DNA of 64,000 bases, from contig OZ255630.1 in NCBI GenBank assembly GCA_965276825.1, positions 1,798,001 to 1,862,000 of the forward strand, in the 5' to 3' direction. Position 1 is the first letter of the stretch; the number at the start of each line of letters is the position of its first letter. A program made the position numbers and the translations under genes. Of the stretch, positions 26,052 to 34,458 are shown one piece after another. Under the pieces are notes generated by a model. It worked only from the letters and a program-made list of their open reading frames with translations, was not told where the DNA came from and searched no databases. This DNA is from G965276765 sp965276825. Its GTDB lineage: Bacteria; Actinomycetota; Acidimicrobiia; Acidimicrobiales; Palsa-688.

Positions 26052-27155
26052 GTGCCGACGCCCACCCTCATCGACGTCGCCGCTGACCGCGGTGCACGGC
26101 GACGCCCCCGCTGGTGGCCCGAGGTGGCGGTGATCGTCTGGCTGGCGTGGGTCTACGACATGATCTCCAACCTCGCCCCGTTCCGCGAGACGGCCGCCAT
26201 CCGCAACGGCGCCGGCATCCTCCACCTGGAGGCGCTCCTCCACGTCGATCCCGAACGGGCCCTCGACACGTGGCTGGCGGGCCACCCGCTCCTCGGCGTG
26301 GTGACCGGCGACTACTACGACAACGCCCACTTCGTCGTGACCTTCGCGGTCATCGGCTGGTTGTGGTGGCACCACCCCCGCCAGTACCGACCGATGCGCA
26401 CCGCCCTGATCCTGGCCAATCTCATCGGCTTCGCCGTCTTCTGGCTCTATCCGGTGGCCCCACCCCGCCTGCTGCCCGGCGCGCGCTTCGCCGACATCGT
26501 GGCCCTGACCCACGCCATCGGCGGCTGGCACTCGGGCACCCTCGGCCACGAGGCCAACCAGTTTGCCTCCATGCCGTCCCTGCACCTCGGCTGGGCGGTG
26601 TGGGCGGCGTGGGCGGCCTGGAGGGTCTGGCGGGGCCGTCGCTTCGCCGTCCTCGTGTGGGCCTACCCGGCGGCCACCGCGGTCGCGGTGATGGCCACGG
26701 GCAACCACTACCTCCTCGACGTGGTCGCCGGAATCGTGACCACGGCGATGTCGGTCGTGGCCGCCGACGCCATCGATCGCCGCCTACGGCGTAGGAGGTC
26801 GGATCGCGCTGGTCGTCGGCCGCCCCGTTCCGCAGCCATCGGTGACGCCACCGCCCCTGCGGGCGTGGGGTCGTCCTCCGCCGTGACCGGCGCGGTCGCC
26901 ACGCCCACGCCCACGGCCGGGAGGGTGGCGCAGGCCACCAACGCCCAGGCGGAGCCGACCCGGCCCACGATCCCGGCGCGCAAGGTTGAGAGCCTGAGGG
27001 AGGAGAAGGGTCGGGACGGCGAACGGGGCAAATGGGCTTCCGCCCTCCGGGAGCCCACTCCCGGACCCGAGGAGCTCCGACACATGCCGAACCGCCTCCT
27101 GTCCGCCCTGACCGTCACCGGTCTGCTGGCCGCCGCCGGCGCACCGACGCGGTGA
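26052..27155 (+). CDS. PAP2-superfamily membrane phosphatase/transferase
   Basis: A membrane protein of the PAP2/inositolphosphotransferase type, about 250 residues of real domain. Hydrophobic stretches include VAVIVWLAWVYDMISNL and ALILANLIGFAVFWLYPVAPPRL. The signature is the SMPSLHLGWAVWAAWAAW motif followed by VMATGNHYLLDVVAGIV, giving the catalytic His residues. The start is uncertain: GTG at 25998 would overlap the amidase stop, GTG at 26043 is possible, and GTG at 26052 has a TAGGA site 11 bases upstream. The tail after about residue 245 is Arg- and Pro-rich and reads into the signal peptide of the next, decayed gene, so the true stop may have been lost. Confidence 0.72.
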   Translation: MPTPTLIDVAADRGARRRPRWWPEVAVIVWLAWVYDMISNLAPFRETAAIRNGAGILHLEALLHVDPERALDTWLAGHPLLGVVTGDYYDNAHFVVTFAVIGWLWWHHPRQYRPMRTALILANLIGFAVFWLYPVAPPRLLPGARFADIVALTHAIGGWHSGTLGHEANQFASMPSLHLGWAVWAAWAAWRVWRGRRFAVLVWAYPAATAVAVMATGNHYLLDVVAGIVTTAMSVVAADAIDRRLRRRRSDRAGRRPPRSAAIGDATAPAGVGSSSAVTGAVATPTPTAGRVAQATNAQAEPTRPTIPARKVESLREEKGRDGERGKWASALREPTPGPEELRHMPNRLLSALTVTGLLAAAGAPTR

Positions 27156-28004
27156 CCAGCTACCTGGCGGCCCACGGATTCGGCGGCGCCTCGGTCAACG
27201 CCAACCGGGTCCTCGTCACCACCCGCGCGGCCGAGCAGGCGTTCGTACGGCCATCGGCAACTTCCGGCTCCGGTCGCGCACCGTGTTCGCCAACACCAGA
27301 CCGGCCATGGTCCCGACTGCGCTGGCCGGCACCGTACGGTCCGTGCTCGGCCTCGACGACGTCGGCACCATGCGCCCGGCGAGCACCGGCGCCGCGCCGT
27401 CCACCCCCAACGCCCCCTCGTCGTGCACCCTGCCCGGCGTCGGGTATCCGTGCACCTACAACCCGCAGGGCTTCCGGAAGGCCTACGACGCCACGGGCAC
27501 GGCATCGGGATCGCAGACCTTCGTCGCCATCTTCGCCGAGGGCGACCCGATCCAGGTGGTGAAGGACCTCCGCACCGAGGAGTCGGCCAACAGCCTGCCC
27601 CAGGTGCCGGTCTCGGTGGTGCCGACCGGCGCCCCCAGCTCGGACACGAGCGGCGCCGACGAGTGGGACCTCGACACCCAGTACTCCACCGGCATGGCCC
27701 AGAGCGGTTCGATGCAGGCCGACGACGAGGCCTTCGCCCAGGCCGCCGCGCAGGGCCAGACGGTCCTCGCCTCGGCAGGTGACACGGGCGGGTTCTGCCC
27801 CGTGACCCCGACCAACGGCGTGCCCGCCGGCGTCCCAACGGCATCGGGTTCGCCGCCCGGTGCTCTACGGCCACGCTGGATCCGCGGCGTTCCACGACAT
27901 CGTCCTCGGCGATACCGGCCCCTACCCGGCCACCCCCCGGCTACGACCTGGCCGCGGGGCTCGGAACCTTGGATGTCGGTCAGGCGCCCTCCGTCATCAA
28001 GTGA
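27084..28004 (+). pseudogene. Sedolisin (S53) protease pseudogene
   Basis: Remnant of a secreted S53 serine-carboxyl peptidase. A signal peptide starts at 27084 (MPNRLLSALTVTGLLAAAG) but stops at 27153. The prodomain resumes in another frame near 27148 (SYLAAHGFGGASVNANRVLVTT), then shifts again near 27240 (NFRLRSRTVFANTRPAMVP). The catalytic-domain segment YNPQGFRKAYDATG...FVAIFAEGDP and DEWDLDTQYS is in that third frame. After CPVTPTNGVPAGVP there is a large gap, where the GTSA-type Ser region should be. The tail (VLYGHAGSAAFHDI, then GYDLAAGLGTLDVG) sits in two further frames. At least four frameshifts plus an internal deletion make a functional enzyme impossible. Confidence 0.88.
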
Positions 28005-28173
28005 CCGGCCGCCCGGGTGGTCGGGCTCTCCGGGTCCCGGCCACCGGGCGGTGCGGGGCCGCAGGTGACGTCGGCTGTCCCTGGTGACGGTCGGCTCTCA
28101 CTGGTGACGTCCTCTCTCGAGCTCTCGAGCCGGCGATCTCGGGGTGCCTCACCTGAGTTACTCACGTCGGACG

Positions 28174-28188
28174 CCCCGAGGTTCGGGG
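28174..28188. terminator. Short hairpin downstream of imuB
   Basis: CCCCGA and TCGGGG arms of six bases with a three-base loop lie between the protease remnant and the end of imuB. No T-tract. Weak terminator candidate. Confidence 0.3.
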
Positions 28189-28233
28189 TGGTGCCACAGC
28201 TTCAAAGCGTGGTGCGACCGCCTGGGCCCACTA

Positions 28234-28269
28234 GATGAGTAGCTCCTAGTCGATGAGTAGCTCCTAGTC
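28234..28269. repeat. 18-bp tandem duplication at imuB end
   Basis: The unit GATGAGTAGCTCCTAGTC occurs twice in tandem (28234-28251 and 28252-28269). The second copy contains the imuB stop codon, so the duplication adds only bases after the stop. The gap 28005-28233 holds no gene that I can see. Confidence 0.75.
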
Positions 28270-30024
28270 ATAGGTGGCCTCCAGCCACCACGCCCCGGCC
28301 TCGCGCACCACGAGCACGGCGTCACCGCCGTCGAGCACGACCTGGAACCTGGCCCGCCTCCTCCCTCCTCCCTCCCACCACCGCTCCTCCACCGGCCAGG
28401 GGCCGGCCCACCCCTCGATGCGCCGCTCCCGACCCCCGCCGACGGCGAGACGGGCCGGCGGGGTGCTGACCTCGCCACGTCCCGACACCGTCACCGGGGC
28501 GCCGGCCGCGTCGAGCACCACGGCCGCGACCGGCGGCACGTGCACCAGCGCCGGGGCCGGCCCGGGAAGACGCCCGGGCCACGGGGGCACCTCGGCCACC
28601 CGACCGCGACCTGATGACCGGCCCCGGCGACCGCCGGCGCCCCCGAGCCGTCCGTGGTCCCCCACCGTCCCTGCCGTCCCCACCAGACCCGGGGGGTCGG
28701 CGGCGACCGGGGTCCCCGGCCGACCAGGGCGACGGGCATCCCCCCAGGGCACCAGCTGCACCTGCTCGGCCGCGTGCCGGCCACCACCGAGCACCGCGGT
28801 GACCACCCCGTCGGGACCGACCAGTCCCTGCACCCGGGTCAGGGTCCTGGCGATCCCCTCGTCGGTGCCCCGCTCCCCCCAGAAGCCGGCCTGGTGCCCG
28901 TGGTCGGGCCTGACCTCGTCGGGAGCCAGGCGCAGCCGGGTGATGCCCCCCGACGTCCCGCCCTCCGCCAGCCACCCGTCGAGCTGCCAGCGGACCCGCT
29001 CGGCCACCGCCCCGGCGGTGAGCGTCCCGTCGTGACGCCACAGCCGCCTGAGGGTCTCGCCGTGCTCGGTCTCCGCCTCGATGGCCACCCGGGTGCAGGC
29101 CAGGCCGAGGGAGGCGAGACGCTCGTGGAGCTCCGAGGCCAGGGAGCGGGCCACGAACGCGGCCATCTCGACCCGGTCGGCAGGCGGATCGAGCTCCGCC
29201 TCGACGGCCAGGGCGACGGGGGGCACCCTGGCCGCCGGCGGCCGCTCGTCGAGCCCGCACGCCAGGCGGTGCGCCTCCCGTCCCGCCGGCCCGAACCTGG
29301 CCGTGACCGCCGTGGCCGGCAGGGCGGCCAGCTGGCCGAGGGTCCGGAGCCCGAGGCGCACCAGCAGGCCGGGCAGGTCGACGTCGCCGACCGTCCCGGC
29401 CACGCTGCGCACCGGCAGTGGCGCCACGAACCCCCGGGACCCACCGGGAGGGACGACCAGCGCCACTCCGGCAGGCCGACAAGCCGCCTGCTGCGCCACT
29501 CCGGCAGGCCGACAAGCCGCCTGCTGCGCCACTCCGCCAGCCAGGCGGGCCGCCTGCTCGGCGGCAAACCGGCCGTCGGCCACGCCCACCCGGCAACGGG
29601 GCGACCCGGGCGCCACCGTCGCCACGGCGGCGTCTACCGCCGACGCCACCGCCGACGCCAACGCCTGGTCCCCGCCGAAGTACCGGGACGGACCCCGGGT
29701 CCCGATGGCGATGGTGCCCGGCCTGACGATCTCGATCCCCGGGGTGAAGGCCTCCACCGCCACCGCCACCGGCTCGAAGCACCTGGCCTCGACGGCGGGG
29801 GCGGCCTCGAGCACCCGGAGGTCGGGGCAGCAGCCCTGGGCCTCCCTGCGGCGCAACCCCCGCCGCACTCCCTCGTCGCGGGCGGCGCGCGAGCAGGCCA
29901 CCACCCGGTTGGCCGCCACCACCGCCACCGGGTCACCGGCGGCGACGGGACCGGGCGCGTCGGCCACCGCCGCGGTCACGGGCCAGTCGGGGCACCAGAC
30001 CACCAGGGTCCGCACGCCGGCCAT
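28264..30024 (-). CDS. imuB: Y-family-like polymerase protein ImuB
   Basis: A 586-residue Y-family DNA polymerase-like protein that recruits DnaE2 and the sliding clamp to damaged DNA. The N terminus RTLVVWCPDWPVTAAV replaces the usual catalytic DxD with non-acidic residues, as in other ImuB proteins, so it is likely inactive as a polymerase. The helix-hairpin region (LGLRTLGQLAALPATAVTARFG) and the little-finger domain (LHERLASLGLACTRVAIEAETEHGE) follow. An 11-residue repeat, GVAQQAACRPA, occurs twice at 164-185, interrupting the palm domain. The ATG is one base after the imuA stop, so they form one operon. The C terminus is Gly/Arg-rich. Confidence 0.92.
   Translation of the reverse strand: MAGVRTLVVWCPDWPVTAAVADAPGPVAAGDPVAVVAANRVVACSRAARDEGVRRGLRRREAQGCCPDLRVLEAAPAVEARCFEPVAVAVEAFTPGIEIVRPGTIAIGTRGPSRYFGGDQALASAVASAVDAAVATVAPGSPRCRVGVADGRFAAEQAARLAGGVAQQAACRPAGVAQQAACRPAGVALVVPPGGSRGFVAPLPVRSVAGTVGDVDLPGLLVRLGLRTLGQLAALPATAVTARFGPAGREAHRLACGLDERPPAARVPPVALAVEAELDPPADRVEMAAFVARSLASELHERLASLGLACTRVAIEAETEHGETLRRLWRHDGTLTAGAVAERVRWQLDGWLAEGGTSGGITRLRLAPDEVRPDHGHQAGFWGERGTDEGIARTLTRVQGLVGPDGVVTAVLGGGRHAAEQVQLVPWGDARRPGRPGTPVAADPPGLVGTAGTVGDHGRLGGAGGRRGRSSGRGRVAEVPPWPGRLPGPAPALVHVPPVAAVVLDAAGAPVTVSGRGEVSTPPARLAVGGGRERRIEGWAGPWPVEERWWEGGGRRRARFQVVLDGGDAVLVVREAGAWWLEATYD
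29461..29526. repeat. 33-bp in-frame tandem repeat inside imuB
   Basis: Two identical 33-base units (29461-29493 and 29494-29526), with a degenerate third copy from 29527, encode the 11-residue GVAQQAACRPA repeat of ImuB. The period is a multiple of three, so the frame is kept. Copy number could vary between strains. Confidence 0.85.
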
Positions 30025-30025
30025 C

Positions 30026-30775
30026 TCACCCGGCCAGCACGGCGAAGGTGGCCGGCGACGCCACCGGCTCGGGGACCGGTGCCGGCGCGGGCGCCACCAG
30101 CTCCACCCGCCCGTCGCGTCCGGGGAGGAGGATCCTCCCGGTGCGGGCCGACGTCGCGGCGCGGCGGCCGGTGACCACCACGTCGACGGCGCGCCACCGG
30201 AGATGCCCGGCCCCGGCCTCCAGCCCGTCCCAGACCGCGGCGGTGGCGGTGAGCTGCAGGTCCGGGGCGTCGGGCCAGCGGCTGCGGGCTGCGCCGCCGG
30301 GAGGGTCGACGACGGCGAGGACCGCGCCCCGCTCCCTGGCCCTGGCCACCAGCCGGCGAGCGTCGGCGGCCCCGACCCGGCCGCTCGGGGCCACCAGGAC
30401 GATCTCGACGCTGTCGAGCAGCGCGGCGGTCACGACCGCCCACTGCGGGCCGGGAGCCGGCACCAGGGCGAGCCGCTCGAGGGCGACCCCCAGCTGCGCC
30501 GCGGCCACCAGCCCGAGCGACGGCAGGCCCACCGCCGCCACCCAGGCGCCGCTCCCGGTGGCCGCGGCCACCAGGATCAGGGCCAGCGACGAGATCCCCC
30601 CGGTCCCGCTCAGGCGGATCGTCGATCCCCGGCGCAGGCCGCCGTCGGGGAGCAGGGGGGCCAGGGCGTCGGTGACCTCCACCACCCGCTGGCCGGCGAG
30701 GGTCACCGCCCTGGCGGCCAGCAGCGCGGCGCCCGGCAGCAGACGCGGGGTCGACGAAAGCTGCGGACCGCCCAC
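30026..30775 (-). CDS. imuA: RecA-like mutasome protein ImuA'
   Basis: A 249-residue protein with the fold of a RecA/SulA-like core, typical of the actinobacterial ImuA' in its length and in the motif LRRGSTIRLSGTGGISSLALILVAAATGSGAWVAAVGLPSLGL. The Walker A lysine is not conserved, so ATP binding is doubtful. It works with ImuB and DnaE2 in damage tolerance. The GTG start lies 12 bases downstream of a LexA box, with a leaderless geometry identical to dnaE2. imuB begins one base after its stop. Confidence 0.88.
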   Translation of the reverse strand: MGGPQLSSTPRLLPGAALLAARAVTLAGQRVVEVTDALAPLLPDGGLRRGSTIRLSGTGGISSLALILVAAATGSGAWVAAVGLPSLGLVAAAQLGVALERLALVPAPGPQWAVVTAALLDSVEIVLVAPSGRVGAADARRLVARARERGAVLAVVDPPGGAARSRWPDAPDLQLTATAAVWDGLEAGAGHLRWRAVDVVVTGRRAATSARTGRILLPGRDGRVELVAPAPAPVPEPVASPATFAVLAG

Positions 30776-30781
30776 CGGGTC

Positions 30782-30803
30782 ATCGTATCGAACGTGTGTT
30801 CGG
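30782..30803 (-). promoter_or_regulatory. LexA (SOS) box and leaderless imuA promoter
   Basis: TCGAACGTGTGTTCGG at 30788-30803 is a one-mismatch copy of the LexA palindrome. It is followed on the minus strand by a -10 hexamer TACGAT (30787-30782), and the imuA GTG starts after six more bases. Spacing from box to start codon (12 bases) equals that of dnaE2. Confidence 0.85.
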
Positions 30804-30905
30804 TCTGACCAGTGCCCCGTCGAAGTCCGACCAGTGGCCCGTCAGAGTCCGACCAGTGCCCGTCAGAGTCAGACCGGCGCCATCGGACCGGCGCTCCGTC
30901 AAACC
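30804..30905. repeat. Degenerate ~21-23-bp repeats upstream of imuA
   Basis: Four to five imperfect copies of the unit GTCCGACCAGTGGCCCGTCA run from the LexA box edge into the divergent intergenic space, the later copies decaying to ACCGGCGC versions. Direct repeats also lie next to the dnaE2 box. Non-coding. Confidence 0.6.
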
Positions 30906-30912
30906 GGTGCGG

Positions 30913-31653
30913 TCATTCTCCGTCCTGCGTCAGTGGTGGCCGAGACGGCCCGGCGAACACCTCGGGATGGCGCGCCAGCTCGACGCGCGTCCTTCGGATG
31001 TGGCCCTGGAGGCACAACCCCGCATCGACCGGGTCTCCCCGGCCGATCGCCTCGAGGAGCAGCTGGTGCTCGGCGTCGACGATCCAGCGGCTCTCCGGGC
31101 CGATCAGGTGCATGAACTCCCTGCGATAGTGCTGGGTCGAGTTCCACAGACGGGTCACCGTTGTCGCCAGCGGCTCGATGTCGCAGCAGGCGTAGGTCAG
31201 GAGGTGGAGCTCCCGGTCGAGCTGGAGGAAGTGGTCGACGCCGCTCCAGTCCTCCATGCGGGCTTGGAGCTGGCGGAGCCTGGCCAGGTCGGATGCGGTC
31301 AGGCGGGGCAGGCTCTCGGTGAGGGCCAGCGGCTCGAGGCGCTCGCGCATCTGGTAGAGCACGTCCACCTCCCGGCCGTCGAGGAGCAGCACCCGGGACC
31401 CCTTGTTGGGCTCCGACTCGGCGAGACCCTCCGCCTCGAGCATGCGCAGCGCCTCGCGGACGGGGATGCGGCTGGCGCCGAGGCGATCGGCGATCTCCTC
31501 CTGGCGGAGCCGCTCGCCCGGCTTGATCTCCCCTCCGAGGATGGCCCGGCGAAGGTGGGCGGCCACCCGCTCGCTGGCTGCTCGCCGGTCGGCCGGCTCC
31601 ACCTCGGACCCGTCGACCTGCGACGATCGGACCTGCAGGGCGGGCACCGTCAC
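30913..31653 (-). CDS. GntR/FadR-type (FCD) regulator
   Basis: A 246-residue regulator with an N-terminal winged helix (ERVAAHLRRAILGGEIKPGERLRQEEIADRLGASRIPVREALRMLEAEGL, residues about 30-80) and a C-terminal all-helical FCD ligand-binding domain containing DRELHLLTYACCD and LWNSTQHYRREFMHL. The GTG start overlaps the stop of the upstream VOC gene by GTGA. The operon is divergent from the E1/E2 genes. It probably senses a substrate of that pathway; the repeated TGGATCCA motifs in the divergent region are its likely sites. Confidence 0.9.
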   Translation of the reverse strand: MTVPALQVRSSQVDGSEVEPADRRAASERVAAHLRRAILGGEIKPGERLRQEEIADRLGASRIPVREALRMLEAEGLAESEPNKGSRVLLLDGREVDVLYQMRERLEPLALTESLPRLTASDLARLRQLQARMEDWSGVDHFLQLDRELHLLTYACCDIEPLATTVTRLWNSTQHYRREFMHLIGPESRWIVDAEHQLLLEAIGRGDPVDAGLCLQGHIRRTRVELARHPEVFAGPSRPPLTQDGE

Positions 31654-32144
31654 GAATGGTCCCGGTCCCACGCCTTGCCGTCGGGATAGGACACGAGCTC
31701 GAACTGCATGCCCCAGGGCGCCAGGAAGTAGACCCATCGCTGCCCCTCGCTCGGTCCGGTGCTGGCCGTGGGCTCGCCGAGCAGCCGCACGCCCCGGTCG
31801 CGGAGGTAGGTCACCGCCGCATCGAGGTCGTCGACGTACAGCGCCACGTGGTGGCCGCCCACGTCGCTGTTGCGCGGTGGCGTGACCCGCTGGTCCGGTG
31901 CGGAGTACTGGAAGACCTCGAAGACGGCCCGGCCGCCACAGCGGAAGAAGTGCAGGCGCTCCATCCTCGCCTCGGGCCCGACGTCGAGGTGCTCGGCCAT
32001 CCACTCGCCGCTGCGCTCGAAGGGGCCGAGGGAGTAGAGGTGCTCGCAGCCGAGCACGTCGACGAGCCACGCCCTGGCCGCTTCGAGGTCGGGGACGGTG
32101 AAGCCGATGTGGTCGACGCCGGTGAGGCCAGGGAGTCCTGCCAT
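31650..32144 (-). CDS. VOC-family (glyoxalase-like) protein
   Basis: A 164-residue vicinal-oxygen-chelate protein with two beta-alpha-beta-beta-beta modules. The N-terminal module contains GVDHIGFTVPDLEAARAW, and the second VGGHHVALYVDDLDAAVTYLRDRG with FLAPWGMQFELVSYP. Metal ligands are consistent with His at GVDH, His in GHHVAL and Glu in FELV. It could be a dioxygenase, isomerase or lyase; it is co-transcribed with the GntR regulator. The ATG start is clear. Confidence 0.83.
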   Translation of the reverse strand: MAGLPGLTGVDHIGFTVPDLEAARAWLVDVLGCEHLYSLGPFERSGEWMAEHLDVGPEARMERLHFFRCGGRAVFEVFQYSAPDQRVTPPRNSDVGGHHVALYVDDLDAAVTYLRDRGVRLLGEPTASTGPSEGQRWVYFLAPWGMQFELVSYPDGKAWDRDHS

Positions 32145-32162
32145 GGTGGGTTCCTCCAGTCA

Positions 32163-32249
32163 TGGATCCACTCAGCAATGGATCCAATCCGTCACATTTT
32201 CAGCGCTGACGATGCCCGATCGGACCCGAAGCCGCTAGGATTGTATCCA
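32163..32249. promoter_or_regulatory. Candidate GntR operator region
   Basis: The palindrome TGGATCCA occurs at 32163-32170 and again at 32179-32186 (16 bases centre to centre). A related TGTATCCA lies at 32242-32249, about 22 bases before the E1 start codon. It sits between the divergent VOC/GntR and E1 genes. FCD-type regulators bind palindromes of this size; binding is inference. Confidence 0.5.
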
Positions 32250-32271
32250 TCCTATCGAGGGGGTCGGATCG

Positions 32272-34458
32272 ATGTCCGAACGCCGCCAGCTCGCTCCTGC
32301 CGTGTCGTGGGAGCGGGTCGACGCCACCACGGAGGACTGGGACGCCGCCGACGCCCTCCTCCTGCGCAGCATGTACAGCCAGCTGGTGTTGATCAGGACC
32401 TTCGAGGAGTACGTCCTCGAGCTGGCCGCCGAGGGGCTCGTGCACGGCCCGGCGCACTCCAGCATCGGCCAGGAGGGCGGCGCGGTCGGCTCCGTCCTGG
32501 CCCTGCAGGAGGGCGACACGGTCAACGGCTCCCACCGCGGCCACCACCAGTTCCTCGCCAAGGCGCTCGCCTACGCCGAGCCCAAGGGCATCGACCCGAC
32601 GGGCGACTTCCCCGAGGCCGTGCGCACGGTGGTGACGAGGACCCTCGCCGAGATCTGCGGGCTCGACCGCGGCTTCGGTCACGGTCGGGGCGGGTCGATG
32701 CACCTGCAGTGGAAGGAGGCCGGGGCCATCGGGACCAACGCCATCGTGGGCGGCGGGGTGCCGTTGGCCGCCGGCTCGGCGTGGGCCCACCGCCACGCCG
32801 GGACCGACGCCGTGGCGGTCACCTACTTCGGTGACGGGGCCATCAACATCGGCTCGACGCTGGAGTCGTTCAACCTGGCCGCGGCGTGGAAGCTGCCGGT
32901 CTGCTTCTTCGTGGAGAACAACCGCTTCGCCGTGTCGACCGGCGTGGAGGAGGCCACCGGCGAGGCCCGGCTCTCGGCTCGCGGTCCGGGGTTCGGCATC
33001 GCCAGCTACCAGGTCGACGGCATGGACGTGCTGGCCACCCATCTGGCCATGACCGCAGCGGTCGAGCGGATGCGCAGCGGCGCAGGACCGACCCTCGTCG
33101 AGGCCGAGGTCTACCGGTACTTCCACCAGAACGGCCCGTTTCCCGGCAGCGCGTTCCGCTACCGGACCAAGGAGGAGGAGCAGGCGTGGCGCGACCGCGA
33201 CCCGATCATGCAGCTCTCCTCGCACCTGCTCCGGCGGGGGATCCTGTCGGAGTCGGCGCTGGAGGCGACGGTGGCGCAGGCCAGGGAGCTGCTGGACGAG
33301 ACGGGCTCCCTGCTGGTCGAGCCGGTGCCTGGCGCCAAGCCGGGCGAGCGCAGGATCAGGGAAGGGGAATGGCCCGATCCTGCGTGGGTCGACGTCGGCG
33401 TGCGGGGTGACCTCGGCGAGTTCGACGACGCCCCGCTGGCTGACCGTGAGGACTTCCAGGGGGAGCTGGAGGAGATGAAGCTCATCGATGCGGTGGCGGG
33501 CGTGATGCACCGCCGCATGGCCGGCGACGAGCGCATCGTCGTGATGGGCGAAGACGTGCACCGTCTCAGCGGGGGCACCAACGGCGCCACCAAGGGCCTG
33601 GCGGAGGCCTTCCCCGGCCGCGTGCTCGGCACCCCGATCAGCGAGAACGCCTTCAGCGGCCTCGGGGGGGGCGTCGCCCTGGACGGACGCTTCCTGCCGG
33701 TGGTCGAGCTCATGTACGCCGACTTCATGTGGGTGGCCGCCGACCAGCTGTTCAACCAGATCGCCAAGGCCCGGCACATGTTCGGCGGCGACGACACGGT
33801 CCCGATCGTGCTCAGGAGCAAGGTGGCCATGGGGACCGGCTACGGGTCGCAGCACTCGATGGATCCCGCCGGCATCTTCGCCACCTCCCCCGGCTGGCGG
33901 ATCGTCGCCCCGTCGACGCCGTTCGACTACGTCGGGCTGATGAACGCCGCCCTGCGATGCCAGGACCCGGTGGTGGTGCTCGAGCACGTCGACCTCTACA
34001 CCGCCACGGGCGATGGCCCGACCGGGAACTGGGACTACTGCATCCCGGTCGGGAAGGCGGCGTTGCGCCGCACCGGCTCGGATCTGACGGTGCTCTCGTA
34101 CCTGGCCATGACCGGCTACGCCCTCGCCGCGGTGGAGAAGACCGGGGTCGACGCCGAGGTCGTGGACCTGCGCTGGCTCGATCGGGCCAGCCTCGACTGG
34201 GAGACCGTCGGGCGGAGCATCCGCAAGACCAACCGGGTGCTCATCGCCGAGCAGGGCCCGGTCGGCACCTCCTACGGGGGGTGGCTGGCCGACGAGATCC
34301 AGCGGCGCTTCTTCGACTGGCTCGACGCCCCGGTCGAGCGGGTCACCGGCGCGGTGGCGTCGCCGAGCATCAGCAAGGTGCTCGAGCGGGCGGCCATCGC
34401 CAGGAGCGAGGAGGTCGCCGCCAAGCTGACCGAGATGCTCGGGGGCCGGCGTGGCTGA
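32272..34458 (+). CDS. Fused alpha-beta E1 of a 2-oxoacid dehydrogenase
   Basis: A 728-residue thiamine-diphosphate enzyme joining the alpha and beta chains of branched-chain/acetoin-type dehydrogenase E1. The alpha part (about 1-350) has the TPP/Mg motif GDGAINIGSTLESFNL...VENN at 187-217 and HSSIGQEG at 62-69. The beta part (about 395-728) includes MGEDVHRLSGGTNGATKGL, TPISENAFSGLGGGVAL and the VLEHVDLYTATGDGP region. It would decarboxylate a 2-oxoacid and pass the acyl group to lipoyl-E2. The E2 gene overlaps it by eight bases. No E3 (dihydrolipoamide dehydrogenase) is in the window. The substrate may be a branched or aromatic 2-oxoacid. Confidence 0.92.
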   Translation: MSERRQLAPAVSWERVDATTEDWDAADALLLRSMYSQLVLIRTFEEYVLELAAEGLVHGPAHSSIGQEGGAVGSVLALQEGDTVNGSHRGHHQFLAKALAYAEPKGIDPTGDFPEAVRTVVTRTLAEICGLDRGFGHGRGGSMHLQWKEAGAIGTNAIVGGGVPLAAGSAWAHRHAGTDAVAVTYFGDGAINIGSTLESFNLAAAWKLPVCFFVENNRFAVSTGVEEATGEARLSARGPGFGIASYQVDGMDVLATHLAMTAAVERMRSGAGPTLVEAEVYRYFHQNGPFPGSAFRYRTKEEEQAWRDRDPIMQLSSHLLRRGILSESALEATVAQARELLDETGSLLVEPVPGAKPGERRIREGEWPDPAWVDVGVRGDLGEFDDAPLADREDFQGELEEMKLIDAVAGVMHRRMAGDERIVVMGEDVHRLSGGTNGATKGLAEAFPGRVLGTPISENAFSGLGGGVALDGRFLPVVELMYADFMWVAADQLFNQIAKARHMFGGDDTVPIVLRSKVAMGTGYGSQHSMDPAGIFATSPGWRIVAPSTPFDYVGLMNAALRCQDPVVVLEHVDLYTATGDGPTGNWDYCIPVGKAALRRTGSDLTVLSYLAMTGYALAAVEKTGVDAEVVDLRWLDRASLDWETVGRSIRKTNRVLIAEQGPVGTSYGGWLADEIQRRFFDWLDAPVERVTGAVASPSISKVLERAAIARSEEVAAKLTEMLGGRRG

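Noticed and set aside
26780..27010. Minus-strand frame resembling a small membrane protein (AWALVACATLPAVGVGV)
   Set aside because: It is opposite the tail of the PAP2 frame in a disturbed region, with no start or ribosome site.
27084..27155. Insertion sequence as the cause of protease decay
   Set aside because: No terminal inverted repeats, target duplications or transposase fragments are visible nearby.
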